A stretch of DNA of 64,000 nt from Trichopria drosophilae (taxonomy: Eukaryota; Arthropoda; Insecta; Hymenoptera; Diapriidae), in assembly GCA_030407085.1 (NCBI GenBank), contig CM059584.1, forward strand, positions 94,008,001-94,072,000, written 5' to 3'. Positions within the stretch are counted from its first letter, which is position 1, and each line of letters starts with the position of its first letter. A model generated the notes under the pieces. That model made no database searches and had not been told where the DNA came from. It saw only the letters and a program-made list of their open reading frames with translations. Of this stretch, positions 23,001-34,320 are shown one piece after another. Made by a program: the position numbers and the translations under genes.

Positions 23001-23063
23001 ATTGTACCGAGGCCCTCGTTGCGACCGCAACGGTTCGTTACCACTAAGCTACGCTCGCACGCT
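23001..23063 (-). repeat. tRNA-like A-box sequence next to the array
   Basis: The minus strand reads GCGAGCGTAGCTTAGTGGTA, an A-box-like tRNA head, followed by a CGTTGCGGTCGCAACG hairpin in the anticodon-arm position. No B box follows. It lies in the same position relative to the array as 22278-22363 does to its block. Confidence 0.45.
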
Positions 23064-23139
23064 ATGGATGCTCGTTATTTGAGGTAGAAGACTAATCTAT
23101 TTGAAGCACCCGACGATCAACAAATTTTCATGGTCATGA

Positions 23140-23375
23140 TTTTAATGTTCTACAACTTGTTAGATATAATAATATATAATGTTATAATAAAAAAAATATT
23201 CAGTGAATGAAAAAGTGTCATGTAAATGTTACATACAAATGCCACATACCGGTATTGATGTATCAAATATCTTATTTTTAAGATTTTTCAACGAATGAAC
23301 ATTTGTTATATGAATGTTACGTACGATTGATACATACTGGTTATATAATGTTCGTGAGGTATCAAATACATCATT
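23140..23375. repeat. TGTTACATAC-type degenerate repeats
   Basis: AAATGTTACATACAAATG, GAATGTTACGTACGATTGAT and (near 23578) AAATGTTACATAAAC phrases alternate with TGATGTATCAAAT-like phrases. They look like diverged tandem units. No frame. Confidence 0.4.
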
Positions 23376-23537
23376 ATGTACGTCTTTTCGGTGCGTAAAG
23401 TAAACTCGTGCGTAAAGTAAACTTTACGCACTCGATTATACTTTACGCACGGGAAAGCCGTACGTAAACAATATTTCGGCACACGTGTGTATGTGTAAAG
23501 TTCTTTACGCATACGCACTTGTATCGAAAACTACTAT
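23376..23537 (-). repeat. GCGTAAAG palindromic unit, copy 4 (full)
   Basis: The most complete isolated unit. Read 5' to 3' it runs TGTACGTCTTTTCGGTGCG, GTGCGTAAAGTAAACTTTACGCAC (a near-palindrome), ACTTTACGCACGGGAAAGCC, the ACACACGTGTG core, and CGAAAACTACTATT. The minus-strand frame within it is fortuitous. Confidence 0.75.
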
Positions 23538-23606
23538 TTTTGAAGATCACATATCGAAATGCCGAGAGAGAACATTTGTTATAAATGTTACATAAACTTG
23601 TCGTAT

Positions 23607-23705
23607 GCAGTATAATCTCGATATAACGCTCTTCTAGGGACCGATAGTAAATAGCGTCATAAACGGAAAAGCGTTATATGCGGGAAAAGTCACTCACTTC
23701 ATATT
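23607..23705. mobile_element. Single pogo/Tigger-like end
   Basis: CAGTATAATCTCGATATAAC followed by GCGTTATATGCGGG is the style of a pogo/Tigger terminus. I find no matching opposite end within the next kilobase, so it is probably a fragment. Confidence 0.4.
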
Positions 23706-24689
23706 TTTTGTTAGATTATCGTTATTTTATTAATGCACCTGATTTATTTTTATAAGAATATTAATATACATTGATAATGTATTGTTTATTAGAAGTTTAA
23801 AATGGTTTGTTGCAGTTTATTGCATTTCGTTTATTGATGAGTGGTACTCAACAATTTAGAAAATCTAAAGATGCAGTCATCATTTTTTGATAAAGTGTGA
23901 GAGTGGATAACGATTATAGAAGGAAATAATTAAAAATATTGTGTATTTTAAGTATGCCGCATTAAAAACGGCAATTTTTTAAATAATCACGTTTAAAATA
24001 GAAATGATTAAACCTGTATATCATTTTTAAAAGAGTACGTAGATTAGTGACAACGTAATTTGTTCGTTTTTATGTTAGTAACAAATTGGATTCAAAACAA
24101 TTAATGATATGGCATGCAAATTATAATGGATAATCTAAATTAATTTTATATTTCTACAAAACTTATTACAAAGCTTTCAACCCCTGTAGTTTATTATCAA
24201 AAGCAGGCACATATATAAGACTCTAACTATTATTTAGTGGATTTATTTAACTACATTTTGTACTTAATATCTTGCATGGCGTAGATGCAGCATAGAAAAG
24301 TTTTCAATAATTTGTAAGAATCACAAGTGAAAATTTTCGTTTTTCAATTCTGGAATGTTTGTAGCAAGTGACTGTGTTTACTAATTGACTCATAACAAGT
24401 TACTGAGTTTCAGTTGGCATTTTCTCATCTGCGTCACGCTACTATCACTTACCGAATCTGTATTATGAGAGATCCTCATATCTGTTCAAGTGATGAAACA
24501 GCAACTAATTTAAAAGGAATATATTATTATAATAACAATTGTTATGGTGAATAAAATGTGCCTAACGATGTCCAACACGAATTATCAGACGTAACCTATT
24601 TTAAAGTCGATAATAAATTCGAATTTAGGAAACGCGAAAATTTTGCAAGTGTACTGGTGGAACTATAGGCGCGAATCGTTGCTACGTCT
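23706..24689. other. No gene recognised
   Basis: AT-rich. Some sequence near 24600-24690 may already belong to the Gypsy pol downstream but is too damaged to read confidently. Confidence 0.35.
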
Positions 24690-25957
24690 TTTAAATGAAT
24701 ATAGTCCGGTAATAAATTAGCCATTACGTATTTCGACGACATTCTGTTATTTGCGGAAACACGGAATGAACTGCTTGAAAAATGGAGGCAGGTGTTGGAA
24801 TTACTCAAGAAGACGGGACCTTAAATTTCCAAAAGTGTAAATTGCACCAGTGGAAAGAAAGGTTCGTGCAATCTTAGAGTTTTCGAGGCCAAAGAATGCT
24901 CATGAAGCCCGACATTTTCATGGGATGCCAAGCTATTTCCATCGATTTATTCAAAAATTTGCGCTTAGAATGTAGTAATTTAAGGGTTCGAAGTTTGTGT
25001 GGAAAGATCATCGGGATCAAGCGTTCGCATGGATTGAAGAAAGATCATCGTCGAATTCCATGCTCGCACATAATACCTTGGCGATGCGAACGGAACTTCA
25101 TACGGATGCTTCCGCTGAGGGTCTCGACGCAATGATGCTCCAAGTTGACGAACATAATATTTTACACCCGGTATACGCGATAAGCAGGAGAACATCCGAA
25201 ACCGAAAAACTGTACCATTTGAGTAAGCTAGAATTGCTAGCGATTGTGTGGGTGACAGAACGACTGGGACCTTTTTTGATAGGCATTCACTTCGACGTCT
25301 ATACCGACTGTCAAGCCTTAGTTTATGCGAATTCCTTGAAGATAAAGAATCCTCAAATCGTATGTTGGCTTAGTTCTTTGACGGAATTTGATTACGAAAT
25401 TCATCATCGAAAGGGCTAAAGAATGCAGTACGTGGATGCTCTTCAGATGAATCGCTAATTAACGCATCTATTTTCAACACACTTGTTCGGGAAGATGATA
25501 TACTCATGTATCAGAGAAGCGGCGAAGAGTTAAAAGCAAAAATTACAATTCTGAAAAAATCGGAGCAAGATAGTTCACGAAGAGAGCAGGTTGAATCTTT
25601 TAAAGAATGGACTCCAGTATAAACGTGACAACGCTCACGACAATAGAGAGCTTTAGGTTGTACCAAGGGCAATAAGGAAAGCGGTAGCTATAAAGAATTA
25701 CGACCTCTCTAGAATTCGCGCAACATATTATTGGCCAAGAATGCAGAGTTACGTAAGTAGGCACATTGCGACGTGCGTAGAATGCCTATTAGGGAAAAAT
25801 CGAGTAGGCAAAAAGAGCGGTGAGTTGCATCCGATTCCTGCTGAGACGAGGCCGTTTGAGATTGTTCATTTTGACCATCTAGGACAGTTTGTATTAAGCA
25901 CTAGAAAGAATAAGTATATACTTGCTGCTATCTGCAATCTTACCAAATTCGTGCAAT
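24690..25957 (+). pseudogene. Ty3/Gypsy pol, part 1 (RT, RNase H, integrase start)
   Basis: The RT catalytic region appears near 24722 as ITYFDDILLFAETRNELLE, then shifts frame. RNase H is clear at 24997-25419: HTDASAEGLDAML-like (MMLQ here), YAISRRTSETEKLYH, LELLAIVW, DVYTDCQAL, and ends EFDYEIHHRKG. Integrase follows at 25741: the zinc-binding end CVECLLGKNRVG, then the core start FEIVHFDHLG. The frame runs to 25955 and is cut by the element at 25958, resuming at 33328. No gag, protease or 5' LTR is seen. Several frameshifts and stops make it a dead relic. Confidence 0.88.
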
Positions 25958-26224
25958 GGGGTTCACCGGTAAAATTTTTGTATTGTTTTTTATTGTTTTA
26001 AATAATAATTTAGGTCATAAATAACACAAATAAAATCTAAAAAACAATTAATTCATTAATTTGGGTATTTTATTTGCCAATTAAAAACTCTTCCGTTTGA
26101 ACGCGCGCCAGTTTCGTGTGACGACACTATGCGGGTTCGGCTGTCAACCAATCCCGTTCGCATATTCTGCTGTGCTTTTATGTCATGTTTAACCTCACCG
26201 ACGAAACAAGCTGATCGACCTATA

Positions 26225-27037
26225 ATGTATTCTGAAGTCCTGCGCAGTATCAATGAGTCGAAAGCTCTTCCTATAAACATACCTCGTCTTATTATCAAAC
26301 AAAAAAATAAGCAATTAGCAAATGTTACCAAGAAGGAATTATATGCCAAAATCAAACCTGATAAATTGCATATCGGGATATCATATCTGAAGGAAATGGC
26401 CAATGGAGAAATAACAATAAAATGTGATAATAAAGTTAGTTTGGACAAATTGGAGGAAGAATTAAACAAAAATATGGGTGAAAACTACGAAATAATAAAA
26501 GCCGAGTTGAGAAAACCCAGAATATAAATTCCTGGAATTATGCAGGAGTTCAGTTCTGTGGAGTTACGGGAGGTGATAATAGCGCAAAATTCTTTAGAAT
26601 GTGATCATAACGATATTACTGTACTGCATATACAGAGGAACCCAAGACTAAATAATTTTGTAGCCTTCTTTGAAACAACTCCAGTAATATTCAAAACTCT
26701 CATGGCTCTAAAGAAAATCTATGTTGGATGGCAGAGGTGTGCAGTTATAGAAGACTTTAACATAAGCAGGTGCTTCAAATGTAATGGCTATAGGCATAGT
26801 GCTAAAAATTGTAGAAGTGACCATCAGATCTGTGCCCTATGTGGTGAATCAGGACACCTGAGTCGAGAATGCACATTAAGGGATGACAAAAAAACTAGAC
26901 GATGTGCCAATTGTATAAAAGCAAACACCCGTTGGAACAGCAACTATAACGTAGAATATGCAGTCTTTGAAACTGAAGTCTGTGATACTTTTAAAAATCT
27001 TAAAAAACAGATCATCAAACAAATTAACTATGGCTAA
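26225..27037 (+). pseudogene. LINE-1 ORF1 (Gag-like) with one in-frame stop
   Basis: One frame from the ATG at 26225 to the stop at 27035-27037, interrupted by a single TAA at 26525-26527 after LRKPRI. The first half holds the RRM-like region (KLHIGISYLKEMANGEITIKC). The second half has two CCHC zinc knuckles, CFKCNGYRHSAKNC and CALCGESGHLSREC, and a third CANC...C cluster. In such elements this protein binds the LINE RNA and forms the RNP. The N-terminal finger and coiled coil are absent. The ORF2 ATG at 27030 overlaps the end of this frame by 8 bases. Confidence 0.85.
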
Positions 27038-29507
27038 TAACCATATACAATTATTAGATCTTATAGAGGATAACTTTAAGGCTATAAAATTAAATTCGTT
27101 TAACGAATGTAAAGAGCTCTTATCGAATAATATATCGAATATAATATAACCAGTTATCTATACTTCATATTAATATTAGAAGCTTAAGTCAAAATTTTGA
27201 TCAACTGGAGGCAATACATAACACATACTTAAAAAAACTTGACATTTTAGTCTGCACAGAAACATGGAACATAGAAAGCAATCATTTATTTACATTGCAG
27301 GGATATTAAGCTATTTATAATGAGGGGAAAGCCAAACAGAATGACGGTGTAATTAAAGGTAATTAATTTGCAAGTATCCAACTGTAAAGGAGAACATAAA
27401 ATAAATATACTTGCTATGTATAAATTACACTCCGTCAACACACATTCATTCATCACTGACCTCCAGAACTACTTAGAAAGGGATGCACTTGAGAATACCA
27501 TAATTATAGGTGACATTAATATCGACTTGTTATCGAATAATGTGGATAGTGAGTACTATAAATCTTCATTGAGTTCGCTTGGATATATATCTACTATTAA
27601 TGACATAACGAGGCCTGCAGGTTTGAGTGGCACCTGTTTAGACCACATTTTTATTAAAAGCAAAGATTCGCTGGACAACATTGCTTCTGGAATAGTACAG
27701 GTTGAGGTGACAGATCACTATCCTGTAATGTTAGTAATTAACACGCCCAATCAAGTTCCAAACAGAAGCCTACACGAAGGAGTTAAAAGAACGATAATGA
27801 TGGACCGATTACAAAAAGAGCTGATGAAAGAAACGTCGAATGGGGTATACACCGAGAGCAACCCCAACTTAGCCACAGAAATTTTCATTGCTAAACTAAA
27901 AAAATACATTGATGCAGCTACCTCTTTTGTTCCAGAAACAATAGTCCTTAACAAAAAGCCCTGGATTACCAATCAGCTAATTAAAGATATGGAAACTCGC
28001 GAAAAAATATACAAAAAGTCGAAGGACCTTCTCCATACGAACAGATCCAAAGAAATTAATTATTATCGAACAAAGTACACCACGTTTAGAAATAGGCTTA
28101 AATCACGTATGAGAAATGCCAAAATGAACTATCAAACGTTACACGTCCAACAAGCTGAAAATAATCCGAGCAAATTATGGAAGGCAATCAACGAAATTAT
28201 CAACAGAACCAAAGATGGGAAAAACCAGCCCGACAAAATACGAGGAGAAGATGGCAACATCATGAACGACGAGCATGCGATTGCAAACACATTTAATAAT
28301 TTTTTTGCGACGATAGGTAGTAAATTAGCTGCGAATTTCAATGAACCGTTGATTAGCCCTGTAAATGTTAAACGACAACTTGATACTATGGTTTTATTTA
28401 GCACAACCATACTTGAAATTGAATCACATCTTTTGTCATTAAGTGATAAAAAAGCAGACACGACAATATTCCCACTATAATTTATAAAAAATTTGCCAAA
28501 TGGCTGGCACCTCCAATTGCTTTTATCATTAACCGCTGGTTTGAAACGGGAGTATGTCCCAAACACTTTAAACATGCAATTATGATTCCAATTTTTAAGT
28601 CTGGGGATAAGTTAAACGAACAGAACTATAGACCGATTTCTTTATTACCAGTTACTTCAAAAATCTTCGAAAAATGTCTGAAAAATAGAATAAGTAGCTT
28701 TCTCCTGTCAAAGCACATCCTGCACAACCAGCAATACGGTTTTAGAAATAATATGTCAACTGAAATGGTTATTGCCGAAGTGACTCGTAAAATTTATTTA
28801 GCATTGGAACATAGTGAACCATGTTTAGCAATTTTTATTGACCTAGCCAAGGCCTTTGACACTTTAAACCACGATATGCTTTTACTTAAATTAGAAAACG
28901 TTGGCCTGAGAGGCAAAGTACTAAATTTATTATCTAATTATTTACAAGATCGTTCACAATGTGTAAAAATAGGGAATCACTTCTGCAATACGCATAGTAT
29001 ATCTTATGGAGTACCCCAAGGTTCAATTCTGGGTCCTCTACTTTTTTTGATATACGTAAACGATATGTTTCAAATGTACCAAGATGGAGAGTTAGTAGCG
29101 TTCGCAGATGACACCGTACTCATAGTGAAGGACAAGACTTGGGATATGCTTTCCAGTACAGCCACCGAAAAATATCAAAGACTTCATAATTACTTCACGG
29201 CTAATTATCTCACAGTAAATTTAAATAAAACTGTTTTCGTTCCCTTTGGCTGCTACAGAGATAGCATACCTCAGGATTTGCGTGTCATAAATCACTTGTG
29301 TGACTCGATGAGTTCAAATTGCAATTGGCAGGAATATCACGGGCAAGTCATACGCGGTACCTAGGTATTGTGATAGATTCTTACCTAAAGTGGGATTGCC
29401 AAACAAGAAGCATCATAGGGAAATTAAGGTATCTTTCATGCGTTTTTGTTAGACTCAAAAAAGTTATCGAGACGCGTCACCTTTTTAAAATTTATCATGC
29501 ACTGTTA
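27030..29507 (+). pseudogene. LINE-1 ORF2, endonuclease and RT (first part)
   Basis: APE-type endonuclease landmarks: LHINIRSL, VCTETW, a stop at the GY.AIYNEG position, a deletion after KQNDGVIKG, then GDINID, CLDHIF and TDHYPVM. The RT follows at 28500-29364: NYRPISLLPVTSKIFEKCL, FIDLAKAFDTLNH (motif A), GVPQGSILGPLLF, and catalytic AFADDTVLIV. Frameshifts occur near 28460 and 29330. The coding sequence is split at 29507 by the hAT-like element and continues at 32181. Non-functional. Confidence 0.88.
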
Positions 29508-32172
29508 CAGCGCGGCCAAACTGACCAACATTTCCGATCCCATTCAAGGCGCGTTTCTTCTCCCACCGCTTTCCGCCGCGTCACGCGAGACTCCGCCTCT
29601 CGAGGAATCAGGCGCGAGCAGGAATACCGCGAAAGTTGACTGCCGGCGCGCTGCTATGCGGAACTCGCTTCGTTTCAATTATATGCACGCAGTGGATTTG
29701 GATGATTGGATCTTCTCAATGTACTTTATTCAATATTTCGCTTTTATTATAATTGAACAAAACATAATAGCTGTTCATTTTTCTATGAGACGCATTATTT
29801 TCTAGTATACTAGACGTGCTAATAACATAAATCCGCATTCATTTTCAAAATCGTATTTTCGTATGATATAGTTTCATGAATCTTTTTTTTTACAATTTTA
29901 ATATATTTTTCATGGCCACAAAAAATATCTTCAATCCATGTCTTTTTATCTAGAGCGGGAATTCAATGAATCATTTCCGTTTATTCAATCTATTCCACCA
30001 TTAAAATCTACTTTTGGACTCATAAAATACAGAAAATTCATATTTCTGATATGAAAACATAAATTCATGCAACATGTTAATTTCACTGAATTTGCATTAA
30101 TTTTAAAAATTGTAGTTGGTATTGAATTTCAATAATCTTTTCTTCATAATTTTGATTTATTTTTATATTTTAGTTCATTTTAGTTAAGTTAAATTTATTT
30201 TAAAAAATATCATTACGATTTAATAATCATAAAATTTGAAGTTATGAAAAGGAAGGAATTAATTGCTTCAAGATGATTGTGAGCTGGAATTTAATTTTCA
30301 GTTTTGGGATGGAATTTTGGAATTAATACTTTTAAACGTCCTTTCGGAAATATATTACAGGTTGGACAGTAATGGCAGATATATAAGCTGTATGATTTAC
30401 TTGATTGATAATCCCAATTAATTTGCTATTCTGATCCTTATCTTAAAAAGAAAAACAATTATTTCATGCTCGCATCCTCGTTATTTGGATTAATTCATTT
30501 AAAAGGGAAATAGTTAATTTTAAAAGGGATAATAGTTAACTTGAAGGCCTCTACGTTTTATTATTGTATGCATATATGCATTTCAGAGTCATATTTCCAG
30601 TGGATCGTTAAAAATCCATGATAGACATACCATATAATGTCCACTAAAACGATTATGGCGTTGAAATTTGTTGAGAATCTCAAATGTTGCCTAAATTTTT
30701 AATTACGAAATATAATAATAATATACTCAGTTTGCTTGAATTATGTAAACAGAATGGTTATAAGAACAGAAATTGCCAAACTAATTTTGTAGATTAGAAA
30801 TGAAACATTAAATATGAAAAAACGAATGCCAAAGTTACCGAAACCATTACGAGAAAAAAACACAAAACATTAAAAGAGTCTATTTTAATACAATATAATT
30901 AAATTATAGTAATATGAAAGCTAGCTAATAATATTATATAACAAACATTTCTATTAATTGGAATAATATTAAACTGTATAAATCTTTGTCAATTCTCAAT
31001 TAATTCTCTGAAAATTGTCTTTAAACCGATTAACTACGTAATGTAGAAAAACCAATGATTTAATTAGTTTAATTTTTTAGGAGTAAAGTTGTTCCACTTC
31101 ATAGGTTACGTTGAAAAGAACCGGATACAAAAGCGTATGTACACTGGAGAAATAAAATAATACATTGCATAGAACCATCACTAATGGGTATTATCTGTTT
31201 AATTATAAGACAATAAAAATTTTTATTAAAGCCCATTGACAAACGCTGGTATCCATTTTACCATAGGGCAATATCGAATATAATTTATGGAATTATGTCA
31301 TATCATACACATCAATCAATTTTGTATACTTTATGAAATGGTTTACAAATTTACGAGTAGAATAAATGCAAGAAATAAGTAGCAATTATTCATAGAATTT
31401 TGAATTTAAATAGAAAAGATATTTCTTAAATGTTTCTTTTCCACATTCAAAATCCTCAAAAGAAGAATAGACCAAAATTATAAAGTAACGATTAATGAAA
31501 TTTGATCACATTATGAAAATACAGTTTATAAAATTAGTGCAAATTAATTAAGTAATTACGTAAATTATAACAGCATGCACACAATACAGTAAAATTAACA
31601 CATTGCATGAAATTGTATTCTCATATCAGAAAAGTGAATTTTGTGTATTTTATTAACCCAAAACTAGATTTTAATGGTGAAATAGAATCAAGAAATAAAT
31701 AAAAATGATTCATTGAATTCCTGCTTTAGATAAAAAGATATGTATAGAAGATATTTTTTGTTTTCATGAAAAATATATTGAAATTATAAAAAAAAAAGAT
31801 TCATGAAATTATATCATACGAAAATGCGATTTTGAAAATGAATGCGGATTTATGTTATTAGCACGTCTAGTATACTAGAAAATAATGCGTCTCATAGAAA
31901 AATGAACAGCTATTATGTTTTGTTCAATTATAATAAAAGCCAAATATTGAATAAAGTACATTGAGAAGATCCAATCATCCAAATCCACTGCGTGCATATA
32001 ATTGAAACGAAGCGAGTTCCGCGTAGCAGCGCGCCGGCAGTCAACTTTCGCGGTATCCCTGCTCGCGCCTGATTGCTCGAGAGGCGGAGTCTCGCGTGAC
32101 GCGGCGGAACGCGATGGGAGAAGAAACGCGCCTTGAGTGGGATCGGAAATGTTGGTCAGTTTGGCCGCGCTG
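29508..32172. mobile_element. hAT-like long-inverted-repeat element
   Basis: The ends CAGCGCGGCCAAACTGACC and exact complement, with the 8 bp duplication CACTGTTA at 29500-29507 and 32173-32180. An 8 bp duplication and a CAG..GGCCAAAC terminus are hallmarks of hAT elements. Excision with one duplication copy restores the LINE reading frame across the site. The inverted arms are unusually long, at least 550 bp and fading to about 700 bp. The outer 400 bp are nearly identical and diverge inward. The core (30200-31450) has no frame, so the element is non-autonomous. Confidence 0.93.
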
Positions 32173-32180
32173 CACTGTTA

Positions 32181-32640
32181 TCATCAATTCTTAATTATGG
32201 AATTATATCTTGGGGTGGTGCCTATGAGGCACATCAAGTCACTTGAGGTCTTGCAGAAACGTGTGCTTAAAATTATCCTAGGAACAAGTATGAGATATCC
32301 GTCAAATTTTGTTTTTATAGAAACTAAAATATTAGATATTAGACAGAGTTTTGTAGCGGCGGCGGCGTTGGCGTTCTCCATAGAAAGGAACATCCTCAAA
32401 TACAGCGATCATTTAGTTAATACCAGAAGGAATAGATGTAAATATGCGATCATTCCAATTAGGAAAAAAACGGTAGCGAGACAATGTTTCGATTTTGTGG
32501 CAGCCCGATGCTATAATGAACTAATGCTGTTCAGTCGCAATTTGAGAAGTGTCGATAGGGTAAAAATTAAAAAAATATTGTTGGGTAGCCCTCGCAAGTT
32601 ATGCCACATTGTAATCGAAGGTTCATACCACCTAGAATAG
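32181..32640 (+). pseudogene. LINE-1 ORF2, C-terminal part
   Basis: Continues the 29507 frame: ILNYGIISWGGAYEAH, then LQKRVLKIILGTSMRYPSNF, KILDIRQ and a basic C-terminus ending at the stop 32638-32640. This is the usual Jockey/CR1 region downstream of RT. Followed by about 280 bp of 3' UTR. Confidence 0.88.
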
Positions 32641-33325
32641 TCAAACCCAAATCTTGTTTAGTGTTACTTTTTATTTTGGCAAATTTTATGTTTATACTTT
32701 AAATTTGTTATTTTTTTATTCAGTATAGTTTAAGTCTTATAATGTTTTTTCTTTTCTTTCTTCTGCGATTCTCCTCAACTTGTGACGCAGTCGTGTTTAC
32801 TGCATCACTTATGTCACGTACGGGTTTAGCCTTGCGAATGTACAAAAACTTACTATAGGACCATTATTATTTTTTTTTGTAAATATGTAACTTTGTATAT
32901 ATATGTACTGGTTGGAGAATAAATATTATTATTATATATAGGTAACATTTATAAGCTACAAGGATGCACCTTTGGACGAATCATCGTGACGTTACTGTTT
33001 GTCGCCGCGTGTATATTGAACCTATTTGTAAAATAGCAGGACTTACAACCCTTTTTTCCATAGTACAAGTTTGTTTTTTCCATTTTAAAAATTTTAAACA
33101 TGACATAAATGCACAGTAGAATATTCGAACGGGATTGGTTGACAGCCGAACCCGCATAGTGACGTCACACGAAACTGGAGCGCGTTCAAACGGAAGAGTT
33201 TTTAATTGGCAAATAAAATACCCAAATTAATAAATTTTTTTTTTCGATTTTATTTGTGTTATTTATTACCCAAATTTTTATTTAAAGCAATAAAAAATAA
33301 TAAAAAAATTTTACCGGTGAACCCC

Positions 33326-34210
33326 ATTATATGTTGTACGAGATGTAAAGACTCTTGTAACTGTCCAAAAAGCTAAAGAGATAGCGGAGCGATTTGGAAC
33401 TCCAAAGTCTTTCATAACCGACAGAGGTTCTGCATTCACGTCCGCAATATTCAAAGAATTTTGTGCTGAGCATGGAATCAAACACACTTAAAATTCAAGT
33501 TGGCACCCGCAAGCAAACGGTGAGGTGGAACGTTTAAATCAGACGATTTTGTCAACAACCCAAACGAGTTTCACTTATGACGATGGACGATTTCGGAATA
33601 CCAGCATACCTGACATTGAATGAAATCTTAATAGTTCTATCAATAAAACCACAGGTCGAACTCCTTTTGAGATGCTCTACGGTGACTTACTTAGATTCAA
33701 AGAGGGTTTAAGTATAGAGAATTAACCATTGATGCTGAAAGCTATAAATTGCATGAAGAAATTCGGAGCGAAGCAATTAGAGAAATCGAAACGGAGCAGA
33801 GGAATGCTAAGGAGCGGTATGATAGAACGCCGATTAAAAACGTAACTTATAAGATTGGAGAAATAGTATTTTTTTAAATAGTATTATTATTAGCAACCGG
33901 AGAGTCTACGAAGTTGCAACCGCGTTATAAAGGACCACTTGTAATTACTGAAGTTTTACCATCCGACACATACCGTATTCAGAGACTGGGAACCGATTTA
34001 AAAAAATCAAGAACCACAGCACATGTAAGGCAGCTAAAACTTTGTCAAGGAGCATCCCGTGGCGACGAAGACTGCAGTGAGCACACGGATTCAGAATCAG
34101 ACAAATTCTAACATCGGAGACATAGTGCATCGACTAATGGAAAGACGCTCTACGTGCAAGTGAACAAATTCAAGGTAGTCGCGGAATTCAAACTTGCGTA
34201 AGGATGGCCG
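33326..34210 (+). pseudogene. Ty3/Gypsy pol, part 2 (integrase core and C-terminus)
   Basis: Resumes the integrase core directly after the nested insertion: VKTLVTVQKAKEIAERFGTP, then FITDRGSAFTS (second catalytic Asp), a stop, and SWHPQANGEVERLNQT (catalytic Glu). Frame changes and stops follow. The C-terminal module at 33914-34111 reads LQPRYKGPLVITEVLPSDTY, a GPF/Y-like integrase tail. TGTTACAATTCAAATG at about 34215 may be the start of the 3' LTR, soon cut by the next LINE. Confidence 0.85.
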
Positions 34211-34320
34211 ATTGTTACAATTCAAATGTACGCGGGCAAAAGGGCGACATAAGTAATTGCGCAGGGGCGCTACGAAGCGGCGACAGATTTAATTGGTGCG
34301 AAACGAAGAATGGTTATTAA

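Larger units (their letters stand above)
26193..32940 (+). mobile_element. Jockey/CR1-group LINE nested in the TIR element (LINE-1 of window)
   Basis: Carries ORF1 and ORF2 remnants and a 3' UTR ending AATAAATATTATTATTAT at about 32920-32937. It begins just inside the left TIR and is 5' truncated within ORF1, since the PHD-like finger of related copies is missing. A hAT-like element interrupts ORF2 at 29508-32172. It is the same family as the minus-strand LINE at 49-55 kb, sharing the FADD motif and the GISYL/GISYI ORF1 phrase. Confidence 0.85.
25958..33325. mobile_element. TIR element inserted in Gypsy integrase, later filled by a LINE
   Basis: GGGGTTCACCGGTAAAATTT at the left is mirrored at the right end, and the inverted repeats run about 235 bp (to about 26192 and from about 33091). 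AT flanks both ends (25956-25957, 33326-33327). Removing the element and one AT restores the integrase reading frame, which fixes the boundaries. Without the LINE the element would be only about 620 bp, with about 150 bp of unique non-coding core at 32941-33090. The superfamily is unknown. A 2 bp AT duplication is unusual. Confidence 0.85.
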
